NCBI GenBank assembly: GCA_937926175.1
Contig: CALANV010000006.1
Coordinates: 1 to 35,365 of the forward strand
Direction of reading: 5' to 3'
Length of the DNA: 35,365 bases
Source of the DNA: an uncultured Rhodospirillales bacterium
GTDB taxonomy: Bacteria; Pseudomonadota; Alphaproteobacteria; CACIAM-22H2
Position 1 is the first letter of the stretch, and every line of letters begins with the position of its first letter. This document shows positions 15,189 to 22,808 of this stretch, in pieces. The notes under the pieces were generated by a model. That model saw only the letters and a program-made list of their open reading frames with translations. It was not told the origin of the DNA and did no database searches. A program made the translations under genes and the position numbers.

Positions 15189-17009
15189 ATGGCTCCACGG
15201 GCGACCGGGGCCGAACTCCCAGTCGGCAGAGCTGGCCATAGCACCGACGAACTCGCGCAATTCCTGCACTTAGCGCTCGAGTACGCCAGAGCCGTGACGT
15301 GGCAGTGGAATATTGCCACGGATGAATGTTTCTAGTCGGTCGAATTCAGCGAACTGCTTGGGCTGGAGAGATCGACACCGCGTTCGTACGAGAACTGGCT
15401 CGCTTCGATCGTGCCGGAAGATCGCGCGGACGTGGCACGCACCCTTCATGATCATATCCAGTCCGGCCACGATTTCCGCATCGAATTCCGGATCAACTAC
15501 CGTCATCGCGGTAGACGCTGGTTCGCATTGTCGGGCCGCGTGCTTCGGGACGGAAACGGCAAGCCGTATCGCCTGATCGGCGTCACGTCCGACATCACGG
15601 ACAGCAAGCGGACGGAAATGGCGCTGCGCGACAGCGACCGATTGTTCCACCGCATTGCTGAAGCCACGCCGGACATCGTCTACATCTACGACCTCGTCGA
15701 GCATCGCAACGTCTACACCAACGGCTGGATCAAGACGGTCCTCGGCTACTCCGAGGTCGAAATTCGTCAACTGCGTGGCCAGGCGATAAGGGCGCTCATT
15801 CACCGTGACGACCTGCACCAGCTCCTCGGCAAGCGGCTCGTGTTCGCCAGGGTCTCGGACGATGAGACGATCGAACGCGAGTTAAGGCTGCGGCATGCCG
15901 ATGGCCGTTGGCGCTGGTTCCACAACCGCGAGGTCGTTTTTGCGCGACATGGCGACGGTCGCGTCCGGCAGATACTCGGACTCCTCACCGATGTGAGTGA
16001 CCACCGTCGTGCCGAGCACGCCTTGCGCGAAAGCGAGCAGCGCTTCCGGCAATTCTCCGATAGCTCCCAGGACGTGTCGTGGATCTTCAATATCGATGAA
16101 AATCGTCTCGAGTACGTCAGTGCGAGCTACGAGCGAATCTGGGGGCAAAGCCGCGAAGCAATCATGCGAAACGCCGTGAACTGGCTCGATTCGATCCACA
16201 TCGAGGATCGCGATGCGGTCCGCGCCGTACTGCCGGGAATCCTTGCAGGTGAAAAACGTGACTTTGAATACCGGATCGTGCGACCGGACGGAGCCGTTCG
16301 TTGGATTCGCGACAGCGCCTTCCCGATCACGGATGCGACCGGAAAGGTGCAACGCGTCGGCGGAATTGCCCAGGACATCACCGAACGCAAGCAGACCGAG
16401 GAAGAACTTAGTCTCGCCCTTTCACGGGCCAAGCTGCTGCTGAGCGAGGTCCACCATCGCGTCAAGAACAGCGTGCAGGCAATTACCGCGGTGCTTCGCA
16501 TGGAGAGGCGCACGGCGGCTTCGCCCGAGGCGCAGCGGCGCATCGATGCCATGATCCGGCGCGTCATGGCCATCGGTCGCGTCCACGATCAGCTGTACCG
16601 GACGAAGGAATTCGACGTCATCGAGTTCGGCAGCTACCTGCGAGCGTTGTGCGACGAACTGGCAAAGTCGATCCTGCCGGCGGGGCGCCGGCTCGACGTG
16701 CGCACGCAACGGGCGAAGATCCCGATTCGCGTCGCGACGTCGCTCGGCCTGATCGCGACTGAACTCGTCACCAATGCGATCAAACATGGCCTGGGTCCCA
16801 TACGGGTCGACTTTGCTGCCGGCGATGGAATCCTGCGCCTGTCGGTCGTAGATCAGGGTCCGGGCCTGCCGCCCGACTTCGATCCAAGTCGAAGCGGTGG
16901 GCTGGGCGCCCGGTTTTCGCAAACGCTGTCGCGGATGATGGGCGGTCAGTTCCGATGGAACGGCTCCGAGTGCATCGTAACGGTTCCGTACGGGCGGCAG
17001 CGACACTGA
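15189..17009 (+). pseudogene. Multi-PAS HWE/HisKA_2 sensor histidine kinase interrupted by an amber codon
   Basis: ATG 15189, preceded by GGAGGGG (15176-15182), opens a frame reading ALEYARAVTWQWNIATDECF. It is stopped by TAG at 15333-15335 and continues in the same frame with SVEFSELLGLERS to the end at 17009. PAS domains of this type carry Trp at that site (TGG to TAG, one base). The full protein would have three PAS domains (about residues 20-140, 150-270, 275-395), a HisKA_2/HWE dimerisation segment with EVHHRVKNS (phospho-His codon at 16455), and an ATPase domain with ELVTNAIKHG, VDQGPGLP and GGLGARFSQ. It has no membrane segment, so it would be cytosolic. Reinitiation at ATG 15411 could still give a 532-residue kinase. 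Kinases of this class often feed PhyR, but no link is proven here. Confidence 0.8.
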
Positions 17010-17028
17010 AGCGGCGACCCTGCCGGCG

Positions 17029-17853
17029 CTACGCTGCCGTTCCGGTAGCGACGCCTGCGCCAAGGCGGCGACTTGCCGCAGCCGCGATTTCCTTCAGCGT
17101 CGTCGCGACGACTCCATCCCATCGGCAGTCGAACACGCCGTGATGACCGAGCGCCGTGAGTACCAGGCTGAGCCGCCCGGCGTGGTCGAAGATAGGCGCC
17201 GCAAGTGCGCTGATGCCGGGCAGCAGATCGCCGTCGACCCGGCCCAACCCGTAGCGCCGCACGTCGGCGGCAAGGCGGTCCGGCGTTAGTGCGTCGAGGT
17301 CGTCGGGCCGGCGTGCACGAAGATCCGCGAGCTCGGCCTCGACGAGCGCCCGCGTATGCTCAGCGGGCGCATACGCCAGAAAAACCCGGCCGGTGGCCGA
17401 TGACAGCACGGGCATTACCGAACCGACCCTGACGTTCACCGTGACGGGCTTGCTGCTCTCTTCCCAGCCGACGACGGTCGGTCCGCGATTGCCCCAAACG
17501 GCGATCAGCACCGTCTCGTCAACACGCGTCCGAAATGCCGCTGCGGCCCATCTGCCGACCTTTACGGGGTCGAGCCGTCCGAGCGCCGCGAGACCGACCG
17601 TGAGCGCAAGCACGCCGAGATCGTAGCGTCCGGTCATCGCGTCCTGCTCGACCAGACCGACCCTGATGAGGCTGACGAGATACCGGTGCGCTTTGCTCGC
17701 CGACATGCCGGCGCGACCTGCCACGTCCTTCAATCCCAACGCAGCCGGTGCCTCGGCCAGCGCTCGCAACAACCGCGCGCCGAACTCCACCGACTGGATA
17801 CCTTGCCGTTCCGGTGGAACGCCGGTGCCGCGGCGGCTGCGTTTCGTGCCCAT
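17029..17853 (-). CDS. IclR-family transcriptional regulator
   Basis: A 274-residue regulator with an N-terminal winged helix-turn-helix (LLRALAEAPAALGLKDVAGRAGMSASKAHRYLVSLIRVGLV) and a C-terminal effector-binding domain. The latter shows VNVRVGSVMPVLSSATGRVFLAY and GISALAAPIFDHAGRLSLVLTALG, typical of IclR. IclR proteins are dimeric repressors or activators of catabolic genes that bind small organic acids. I start at ATG 17853 (MGTKRSRRG); an in-frame ATG at 17895 would overlap the divergent promoter region. It is divergent from the LLM oxidoreductase and probably controls that gene, itself, and perhaps the TRAP cassette beyond. Confidence 0.92.
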   Translation of the reverse strand: MGTKRSRRGTGVPPERQGIQSVEFGARLLRALAEAPAALGLKDVAGRAGMSASKAHRYLVSLIRVGLVEQDAMTGRYDLGVLALTVGLAALGRLDPVKVGRWAAAAFRTRVDETVLIAVWGNRGPTVVGWEESSKPVTVNVRVGSVMPVLSSATGRVFLAYAPAEHTRALVEAELADLRARRPDDLDALTPDRLAADVRRYGLGRVDGDLLPGISALAAPIFDHAGRLSLVLTALGHHGVFDCRWDGVVATTLKEIAAAASRRLGAGVATGTAA

Positions 17854-17872
17854 CTCCGACCCCCGTGCACCC

Positions 17873-17906
17873 TTGACTCGGAATACGTGATTCAAGAATA
17901 TGAAAT
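17873..17906 (+). promoter_or_regulatory. Candidate promoter and IclR operator between iclR-type gene and LLM gene
   Basis: TTGACT (17873-17878) is followed after 17 bases by GAATAT (17896-17901), a moderate sigma-70 match. An imperfect inverted repeat centred on TTCA-N6-TGAA (17891-17904) overlaps the -10. The surrounding 35 bp are an AT-rich island in GC-rich DNA. An operator for the divergent IclR regulator is a reasonable inference. Confidence 0.45.
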
Positions 17907-17938
17907 TAATTTACTATTTAGCAACAGGGAGGACAACG

Positions 17939-19012
17939 ATGACGGCACCCCCGCACGTCAGCACACCTCAGGAAGGGGCGACGGGACATTCAGGCGAAAT
18001 GCGCCTGTCGATCTTCTCGGTGCAGGACCACTATCCGACCCGAGAGCGGTCCCTGCCGCAGCTCTATCGCGAGGTGATTGCGCAGGCGGAACTTGCCGAT
18101 CGTCTCGGGTACGACACGTTCTTCGTGGCCGAGCACCATTTCCATGAGTACGGGGCGGTTCCGAACCCGGCCGTCATGCTCTCGACCCTCGCGCAGCGCA
18201 CGACGCGTCTGCGCCTGGGCTCGGCGATCTCCATCTTGACGTTCCATCATCCGCTGACGGTCGCGGAGAGTTACGCGATGGTCGACGTGCTCTCCGGCGG
18301 GCGCATGGTGCTCGGCGTCGGCTCCGGTTATCTCAAGCACGAATTCGAGGGCTATCACATCGATCCCGCCGAAAAGCGCGAGCGCTTCGACGAGAACCTC
18401 GCGATCCTCAAGCGCGCCCTGGCCGGCGAGCGGATAACCTACAAGGGGAAGTTCAATACGCTCGAGGCGGTGCAGATCAACGTTCTGCCCGTTCAGCCGT
18501 CGATCCCGATCTATGTCGCCATCCTGAAGAAGGAGGGCGCGTATCACGTCGGGCGCCAGGGCAACAACATCATGTGCGTGCCGTATGCATCGGTCGACCG
18601 CTTCGAAGAAATCGGCCCGATGCTCGCCGAGTTCCGGCGCGGCCGCGCTGAGGCCGGCCTCCCGCCCAGCGACGATGACAACGTGTTCGCCTTCCATACC
18701 CACGTCGCCGAGAGCGACGAGGCTTGCCGCCGCGAAGCCGCCGACGCTTTCGACCTGTATGTCGCCACCCGGCTCTACGCGAAGCGGCAGGTCTACGACG
18801 ACATCATGCGTTCCGGTCTCGGCCTGTTCGGCTCGGTCGACACGGTCGTCGACAAGATGGTGCGTCTCTACGAGATGGGGATCCGGCACGTCATGGCGTT
18901 GCAGAACTTCGGCATGATGCCGGAGAAATTGGTGCACAACTCCATGCGCCTGATGGCCGAAGAGGTCATGCCGCGCGTCCGCCAGCGCCTGGCGCAAAAG
19001 GCGGCCGCATAA
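17939..19012 (+). CDS. LLM-class flavin-dependent oxidoreductase (bacterial luciferase-like)
   Basis: A 357-residue TIM-barrel monooxygenase of the bacterial luciferase family. It shows EVIAQAELADRLGYDTFFVAEHHF near the N-terminus, the typical RLRLGSAISILTFHHPLTVAE strand, DVLSGGRMVLGVGSGY for FMN phosphate contact, and IPIYVAILKKEGAYHVGRQG. Members use reduced FMN or F420 to oxygenate diverse substrates (aldehydes, alkanesulfonates, amine or ester compounds). The start at 17939 has GGGAGG about 8 bases upstream; an ATG at 17900 lies in the promoter region. It lies 208 bp before the TRAP binding-protein gene. The substrate is unknown. Confidence 0.92.
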   Translation: MTAPPHVSTPQEGATGHSGEMRLSIFSVQDHYPTRERSLPQLYREVIAQAELADRLGYDTFFVAEHHFHEYGAVPNPAVMLSTLAQRTTRLRLGSAISILTFHHPLTVAESYAMVDVLSGGRMVLGVGSGYLKHEFEGYHIDPAEKRERFDENLAILKRALAGERITYKGKFNTLEAVQINVLPVQPSIPIYVAILKKEGAYHVGRQGNNIMCVPYASVDRFEEIGPMLAEFRRGRAEAGLPPSDDDNVFAFHTHVAESDEACRREAADAFDLYVATRLYAKRQVYDDIMRSGLGLFGSVDTVVDKMVRLYEMGIRHVMALQNFGMMPEKLVHNSMRLMAEEVMPRVRQRLAQKAAA

Positions 19013-19018
19013 GCGGCC
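19003..19018 (+). terminator. Short GC hairpin at end of LLM gene
   Basis: GGCCGC (19003-19008), loop ATAA, GCGGCC (19013-19018), overlapping the stop codon. The stem is only 6 bp and has no T tract, so it is at best a weak terminator. Confidence 0.3.
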
Positions 19019-19084
19019 AGTCGGGCGCAACCGTAACATCGTGTCGCGATCGGAGCGCTGCAATGTTCGGTCGGTGACCTGCGG

Positions 19085-19113
19085 TTGACATCGGTTTCAG
19101 GTGAAACTAGTAA
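19085..19113 (+). promoter_or_regulatory. Sigma-70-like promoter with internal palindrome before TRAP cassette 1
   Basis: TTGACA (19085-19090, perfect -35), 17 bases, TAGTAA (19108-19113, partial -10). The spacer contains the perfect inverted repeat GTTTCA-GG-TGAAAC (19094-19107), well placed for repression. The half-site TTCA/TGAA is shared with the repeat near 17891. The local IclR regulator is a candidate ligand. Confidence 0.55.
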
Positions 19114-19220
19114 ACCCGGGTCGCGATACTGCATGCCGTTCGAACAGCCTGACTGTGTCAGGCCGTTGCGTTCAGGCAAGAACGGGCCATTTCGGGCCTT
19201 TACCTGTGTAGGGAGGACAG

Positions 19221-20255
19221 ATGCGTTGGTTCAAGATTTTGTCCGCCTCGTTGATTGCCGTTGGCGCGATGCTGGTCGGCCACCAGGCTGACGCGCAACA
19301 GACGATCGAACTCAAGGTCAGTCATTACCTGCCGGCGGTCCATGGCATCCATACCGACTTCATCGAACCGTGGGCGCGGGAGCTGGAACGCCGGACGAAC
19401 AACAAGGTAAAGGTCACTATTTTCCCGGGCGGATCGTCCTTCGGCGACGTCGCGCGGCAGTACGATCAGGTCACGGCCGGCGTGATCGACATTGCCCACG
19501 GCCTGCATGGAATCCCGCGCGGGCGTTTTCCGCGCACGTCGGTCATCGATCTTCCCTTTCTGACCGAGAACGCCGACGTCGCGACCCGCACGTTGTGGGC
19601 GCTTTATCCAAAGTACCTCAAGGATGAATATCGGGGTGTGAAGGTGCTGGCGCTGCATGCGCACAACGGCGGCCTGATCCATACCCGCGAAAAACAGATC
19701 ACCCAACTCGCCGACCTCAAGGGGCTTCGCATCCGGGCACCGTCGCCGGCCGTGCAGATGATGCTCGAGTATCTCGGCGCGACACCGGTCGGCCTGCCGC
19801 CGGGTCAGGTCTACGAGAATCTGCAGAAGGGTGCGATCGATGGCGCCGTGTTCCCGTGGGATCCGGTCTCGTCCTTCAAGCTTGCCGAGGTTCTCAAGTA
19901 TCACCTCGACGCGCGCACCTACACGGTGTCGTTCTTCTTCGTCATGAACCAGCGCAAATACGATGGTCTTCCGCCCGACGTGAAGCAGGCCATCGATGAC
20001 ATCTCGGGCGACGCGCTGATTCCGAAGTTCGGTCCGTGGTGGAACAAGTGGGACCAGGCCGGCCTGGATCAGGCCAAGGCCCGGGGGAACGTGATCGTCC
20101 GCCTGTCCGATGAGGAGCGCCAGCGCTGGCGCGAGGCGCTGACGCCGATGACCGAGTCGTACCTCAAGTCGATCGAGGACCAGGGCGTGAAGAACGTGCG
20201 CGAGATCTACGACGAGGCGCTCCGCCTCGTCGCGCAGTTCGAAAAGAAGTCCTGA
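19221..20255 (+). CDS. dctP: TRAP transporter substrate-binding protein DctP (cassette 1)
   Basis: A 344-residue periplasmic solute receptor of the DctP family. A signal peptide covers residues 1 to about 25 (core ILSASLIAVGAMLVG, cleavage near ADA-QQ). Family features include LKVSHYLPAVHGIHTDFIEPWA, ELERRTNNKVKVTIFPGG, and LADLKGLRIRAPSPAVQMMLEYLGATPV with the conserved Arg that clamps the ligand carboxylate, then QVYENLQKGAIDGA. The start at 19221 has GGGAGG (19211-19216). It is followed by a strong intercistronic hairpin and then dctQ and dctM. The imported solute is probably a carboxylate. Confidence 0.93.
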   Translation: MRWFKILSASLIAVGAMLVGHQADAQQTIELKVSHYLPAVHGIHTDFIEPWARELERRTNNKVKVTIFPGGSSFGDVARQYDQVTAGVIDIAHGLHGIPRGRFPRTSVIDLPFLTENADVATRTLWALYPKYLKDEYRGVKVLALHAHNGGLIHTREKQITQLADLKGLRIRAPSPAVQMMLEYLGATPVGLPPGQVYENLQKGAIDGAVFPWDPVSSFKLAEVLKYHLDARTYTVSFFFVMNQRKYDGLPPDVKQAIDDISGDALIPKFGPWWNKWDQAGLDQAKARGNVIVRLSDEERQRWREALTPMTESYLKSIEDQGVKNVREIYDEALRLVAQFEKKS

Positions 20256-20262
20256 CGCCGAC

Positions 20263-20296
20263 CGCCGGGCGGCTGCCGTCGTGCAGCCGCCCGGCG
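20263..20296 (+). promoter_or_regulatory. Intercistronic 14-bp hairpin between dctP and dctQ
   Basis: CGCCGGGCGGCTGC (20263-20276), loop CGTCGT, GCAGCCGCCCGGCG (20283-20296): a perfect 14-bp stem 7 nt after the dctP stop. There is no T tract. Hairpins here can stabilise the binding-protein message and lower expression of the membrane subunits, so that the receptor is in excess. Confidence 0.75.
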
Positions 20297-20316
20297 ATTA
20301 TCCCTGAGTCGGCCTG

Positions 20317-20823
20317 ATGTTTCAGACCATATATCGTGGCCTTGCCATCATGACCCGAGGGTTCGCCTCCCTCGGTGTCTTCATGTTGATCGTGACCATG
20401 CTCGCGACCGTCGTCGACGTCGCACTGCGGCGGACGGTAAACGTCGCGATCATCGGCATGGTCGACATTACCCAGTTACTTGTGATGGGCGCGGTGTTTA
20501 TGGCCATCCCCTTCGCCTTCTTCACCGAGAGCCACATCGTCATCGAGCTGGTCACGGACCGTCTGCCGCGGCGTAGCATCGCCGCGCTGAAGTTCGCTGC
20601 GGCGTTGATCACGATCGCGTTCATGGCTGCGGTCCTGCGCTACGGATGGGTCCAGGCCATTCAACAGCACGGCTACGGCGATCGCTCGCAAACCATCGGC
20701 ATCCCGATCCTGCTCTACTGGATCCCGCTTCTGGCCGGCTCGGCCCTTTCGATCGCCGCCGCGGGCCTGATCGTCCTGCGCCAGGCGATCATTGCCGTAA
20801 GCGGCGAGGATCCTGTCAGGTAA
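20317..20823 (+). CDS. dctQ: TRAP transporter small permease DctQ (cassette 1)
   Basis: A 168-residue inner-membrane protein with four predicted helices (around residues 13-35, 47-68, 87-107 and 131-155). It shows the family pattern MVDITQLLVMGAVFMAIPFAF and the polar SHIVIELVTDRLP segment between helices 2 and 3. It forms a complex with DctM. The stop lies 8 nt before dctM. No strong ribosome-binding site is seen. Confidence 0.9.
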   Translation: MFQTIYRGLAIMTRGFASLGVFMLIVTMLATVVDVALRRTVNVAIIGMVDITQLLVMGAVFMAIPFAFFTESHIVIELVTDRLPRRSIAALKFAAALITIAFMAAVLRYGWVQAIQQHGYGDRSQTIGIPILLYWIPLLAGSALSIAAAGLIVLRQAIIAVSGEDPVR

Positions 20824-20831
20824 TCGTCCTT

Positions 20832-22133
20832 ATGGATGCTTCAACCATCGGCCTCCTCGGCATCGTCGCCCTTCTCGTACTGATCGCGCTCCGGGTTCCC
20901 GTTGCCATCGCGATGGGCAGCGTCGGCGCGATCGGCTTCGGGCTTATCAACGGATTCGATGCGCTGGGCTTCGTCATGGGCTCGGCGCCGTTCCAGGCGG
21001 TCTTCCCGTATACGCTGTCGGTCATTCCGCTCTTCGTCCTGATGGGCGTTTTCGCAACGTATGCCGGCCTGTCGCGCAATCTGTACGAAGGCTTCTATGC
21101 ATTCTTCGGTCACCTGCGGGGCGGGCTTGCCATGGCGACGGTCGGCGCCTGCGCCGGGTTTGGCGCGATCTGCGGTTCATCGATCGCCACGGCCGCGACC
21201 ATGTGTCGGGTGGCGCTGCCAGAGATGCGCCGGCGCGGCTATGCCGATTCGCTCGCGACCGGCGCGATCGCAGCCGGCGGCACGCTCGGCATCATGATCC
21301 CGCCGAGCATCATCATGGTGATCTATGGGCTGCTGACGGAAACGTCGATCGGCAAGCTGTTCATCGCCGGCGTCCTGCCGGGCCTTCTTGCCACGGCCCT
21401 TTATATGTCGGCGATCGCCTTCGTGACGTGGCGCGATCCGAAGCTGGGTCCCGCCGGGCCGCGCTATGACTGGCGACAAACGCTTGCCGCTCTGCGTCGG
21501 ATCTGGGACGTCATCCTGCTGTTCGCCGTCGTGATCGGCGGCATCTATTTCGGCTGGTTCGCGCCGACGGAAGCTGGCGCCGTCGGCGCGTTCGGCGCCT
21601 TCGTGTTCGCGTTTGCCCGCAAACGCCTGAACAAGACGGTGGTGCGGGACTGCATCGCCGAAACAGCGTCGACGACCGGGATGATCTTCCTCATCCTGAT
21701 CGGCGCGAACGTCTTCAACTACTTCATGGACGTTTCGAACCTGCCGCAGCTTCTGGTCGCCACGGTCGACGAGTCGGGCCTTCATCCCTACGTCGTGCTT
21801 ATCATCATTCTTGCCTTCTACGTGGTCCTCGGCACCTTCTTCGAAGAGCTGTCGATGATCCTCCTTACCATCCCGTTCGTGTTTCCGCTGATCAAGTCGC
21901 TGGGTTTCGATCCGATCTGGTTCGGTGTCCTGATCGTCACCATCGTCGAGATCGGCCTGATCAGCCCACCGGTCGGCATGAACCTGTTCGTCGTCCAGAG
22001 CGTCGCACGTGACGTGCCGCAGATCACCGTGATGCGCGGCGTCATACCGTTCGTCGTGGCCGACATCATCCGGCTCGCCATTCTCGTCACCTTCCCGTGG
22101 ATCACGCTGGTCCTGCCGTCGATGATGGATTGA
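20832..22133 (+). CDS. dctM: TRAP transporter large permease DctM (cassette 1)
   Basis: A 433-residue multi-spanning permease that couples Na+ or H+ flow to uptake. Family features are RVPVAIAMGSVGAIGF, LSVIPLFVLMGVFATYAGLS, CGSSIATAATMCRVALPEMRRRGY, AAGGTLGIMIPPSIIMVIYG, and VEIGLISPPVGMNLFVVQS. The start at ATG 20832 lies just after the dctQ stop; the open frame that begins inside dctQ is a shadow. Its last 100 residues are strikingly like those of the DctM in the convergent cassette 2. Confidence 0.93.
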   Translation: MDASTIGLLGIVALLVLIALRVPVAIAMGSVGAIGFGLINGFDALGFVMGSAPFQAVFPYTLSVIPLFVLMGVFATYAGLSRNLYEGFYAFFGHLRGGLAMATVGACAGFGAICGSSIATAATMCRVALPEMRRRGYADSLATGAIAAGGTLGIMIPPSIIMVIYGLLTETSIGKLFIAGVLPGLLATALYMSAIAFVTWRDPKLGPAGPRYDWRQTLAALRRIWDVILLFAVVIGGIYFGWFAPTEAGAVGAFGAFVFAFARKRLNKTVVRDCIAETASTTGMIFLILIGANVFNYFMDVSNLPQLLVATVDESGLHPYVVLIIILAFYVVLGTFFEELSMILLTIPFVFPLIKSLGFDPIWFGVLIVTIVEIGLISPPVGMNLFVVQSVARDVPQITVMRGVIPFVVADIIRLAILVTFPWITLVLPSMMD

Positions 22134-22141
22134 CGTCGGCC

Positions 22142-22176
22142 TGCACGGACCAGCGATCGTGCACGGCCAGCGATCG
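22142..22176. repeat. 18/17-bp near-perfect tandem duplication between convergent cassettes
   Basis: TGCACGGACCAGCGATCG (22142-22159) is followed by TGCACGGCCAGCGATCG (22160-22176), differing by one deleted base. It fills most of the 51-bp gap between the ends of dctM (cassette 1) and the convergent HD gene. No conventional terminator is seen there. Confidence 0.8.
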
Positions 22177-22184
22177 AGCGACGA

Positions 22185-22808
22185 TCAGCGGTCTTTCAAC
22201 GCCGCCAGAGCGGCGCAGAACCTTTCCGCGGCGACCCGGGCAGGCCAGGGCTCCCACGGCGTCCCGCCATAGCGTCGTACAAGCGGATCTGTCTTTGGTG
22301 CCCGGCTGGTTATGCCGAGCGCTTGACGAATCTCCTTCGGGGTCCAGCCGGCGACGTGCCGTGCTTCGGCCGCCGCAGCGGCGCGGTCGGCGTTCTTGAT
22401 CAAGGCGGTCCAGTCCGCCGGAAGCTGCGCCGGCAATCCATAACGCAGATGGACGATGGTCTGCAGCCGGGTATCGAGGAACCTGTAACCGTCGCCGAGG
22501 AAAGGCTTGACCGGCGAGATCGGGTCGAAGGCCATCAGGCCCTCCGAGGCATCGTGAAGCAATGCTGCAAGCTGCAGCCTTTCCGAAAGCCCCTGCCGGT
22601 GTTCCGCCTTGGCGATCTCCAGCACCAGCAGCGAATGCTGAGCCACCGACATCGGCCATTCCCAGACCGAATGCCCGCCCCAGCGCGGCGTGCGCGACAA
22701 GCCGATGGCGAGATCCTCGTCCTCGAAATCCAGCGGCGACGGATTGAGAAGATCGATACGACGCCCCGACGCCAGCCGGACCCAGGCACGCTGCGATGGC
22801 CCCTTCAT
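22185..22808 (-). CDS. HD-domain phosphohydrolase (YfbR-like)
   Basis: A 207-residue HD-superfamily protein resembling YfbR 5'-nucleotidases. Candidate metal ligands are His58 (VAQHSLLV), His85-Asp86 (ALLHDASEG) and Asp141 (IKNADRAA), and the DPISPVKPFL segment matches the IPSPLK-type motif of YfbR relatives. It starts with a head (GRRIDLLNP) often seen in phage- and plasmid-borne relatives. The start is ATG at 22808, overlapping the dctM (cassette 2) stop as ATGA, so it is translationally coupled to a transporter operon. Likely activity is dephosphorylation of a nucleotide, but the substrate and its link to TRAP uptake are unknown. Confidence 0.88.
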   Translation of the reverse strand: MKGPSQRAWVRLASGRRIDLLNPSPLDFEDEDLAIGLSRTPRWGGHSVWEWPMSVAQHSLLVLEIAKAEHRQGLSERLQLAALLHDASEGLMAFDPISPVKPFLGDGYRFLDTRLQTIVHLRYGLPAQLPADWTALIKNADRAAAAAEARHVAGWTPKEIRQALGITSRAPKTDPLVRRYGGTPWEPWPARVAAERFCAALAALKDR

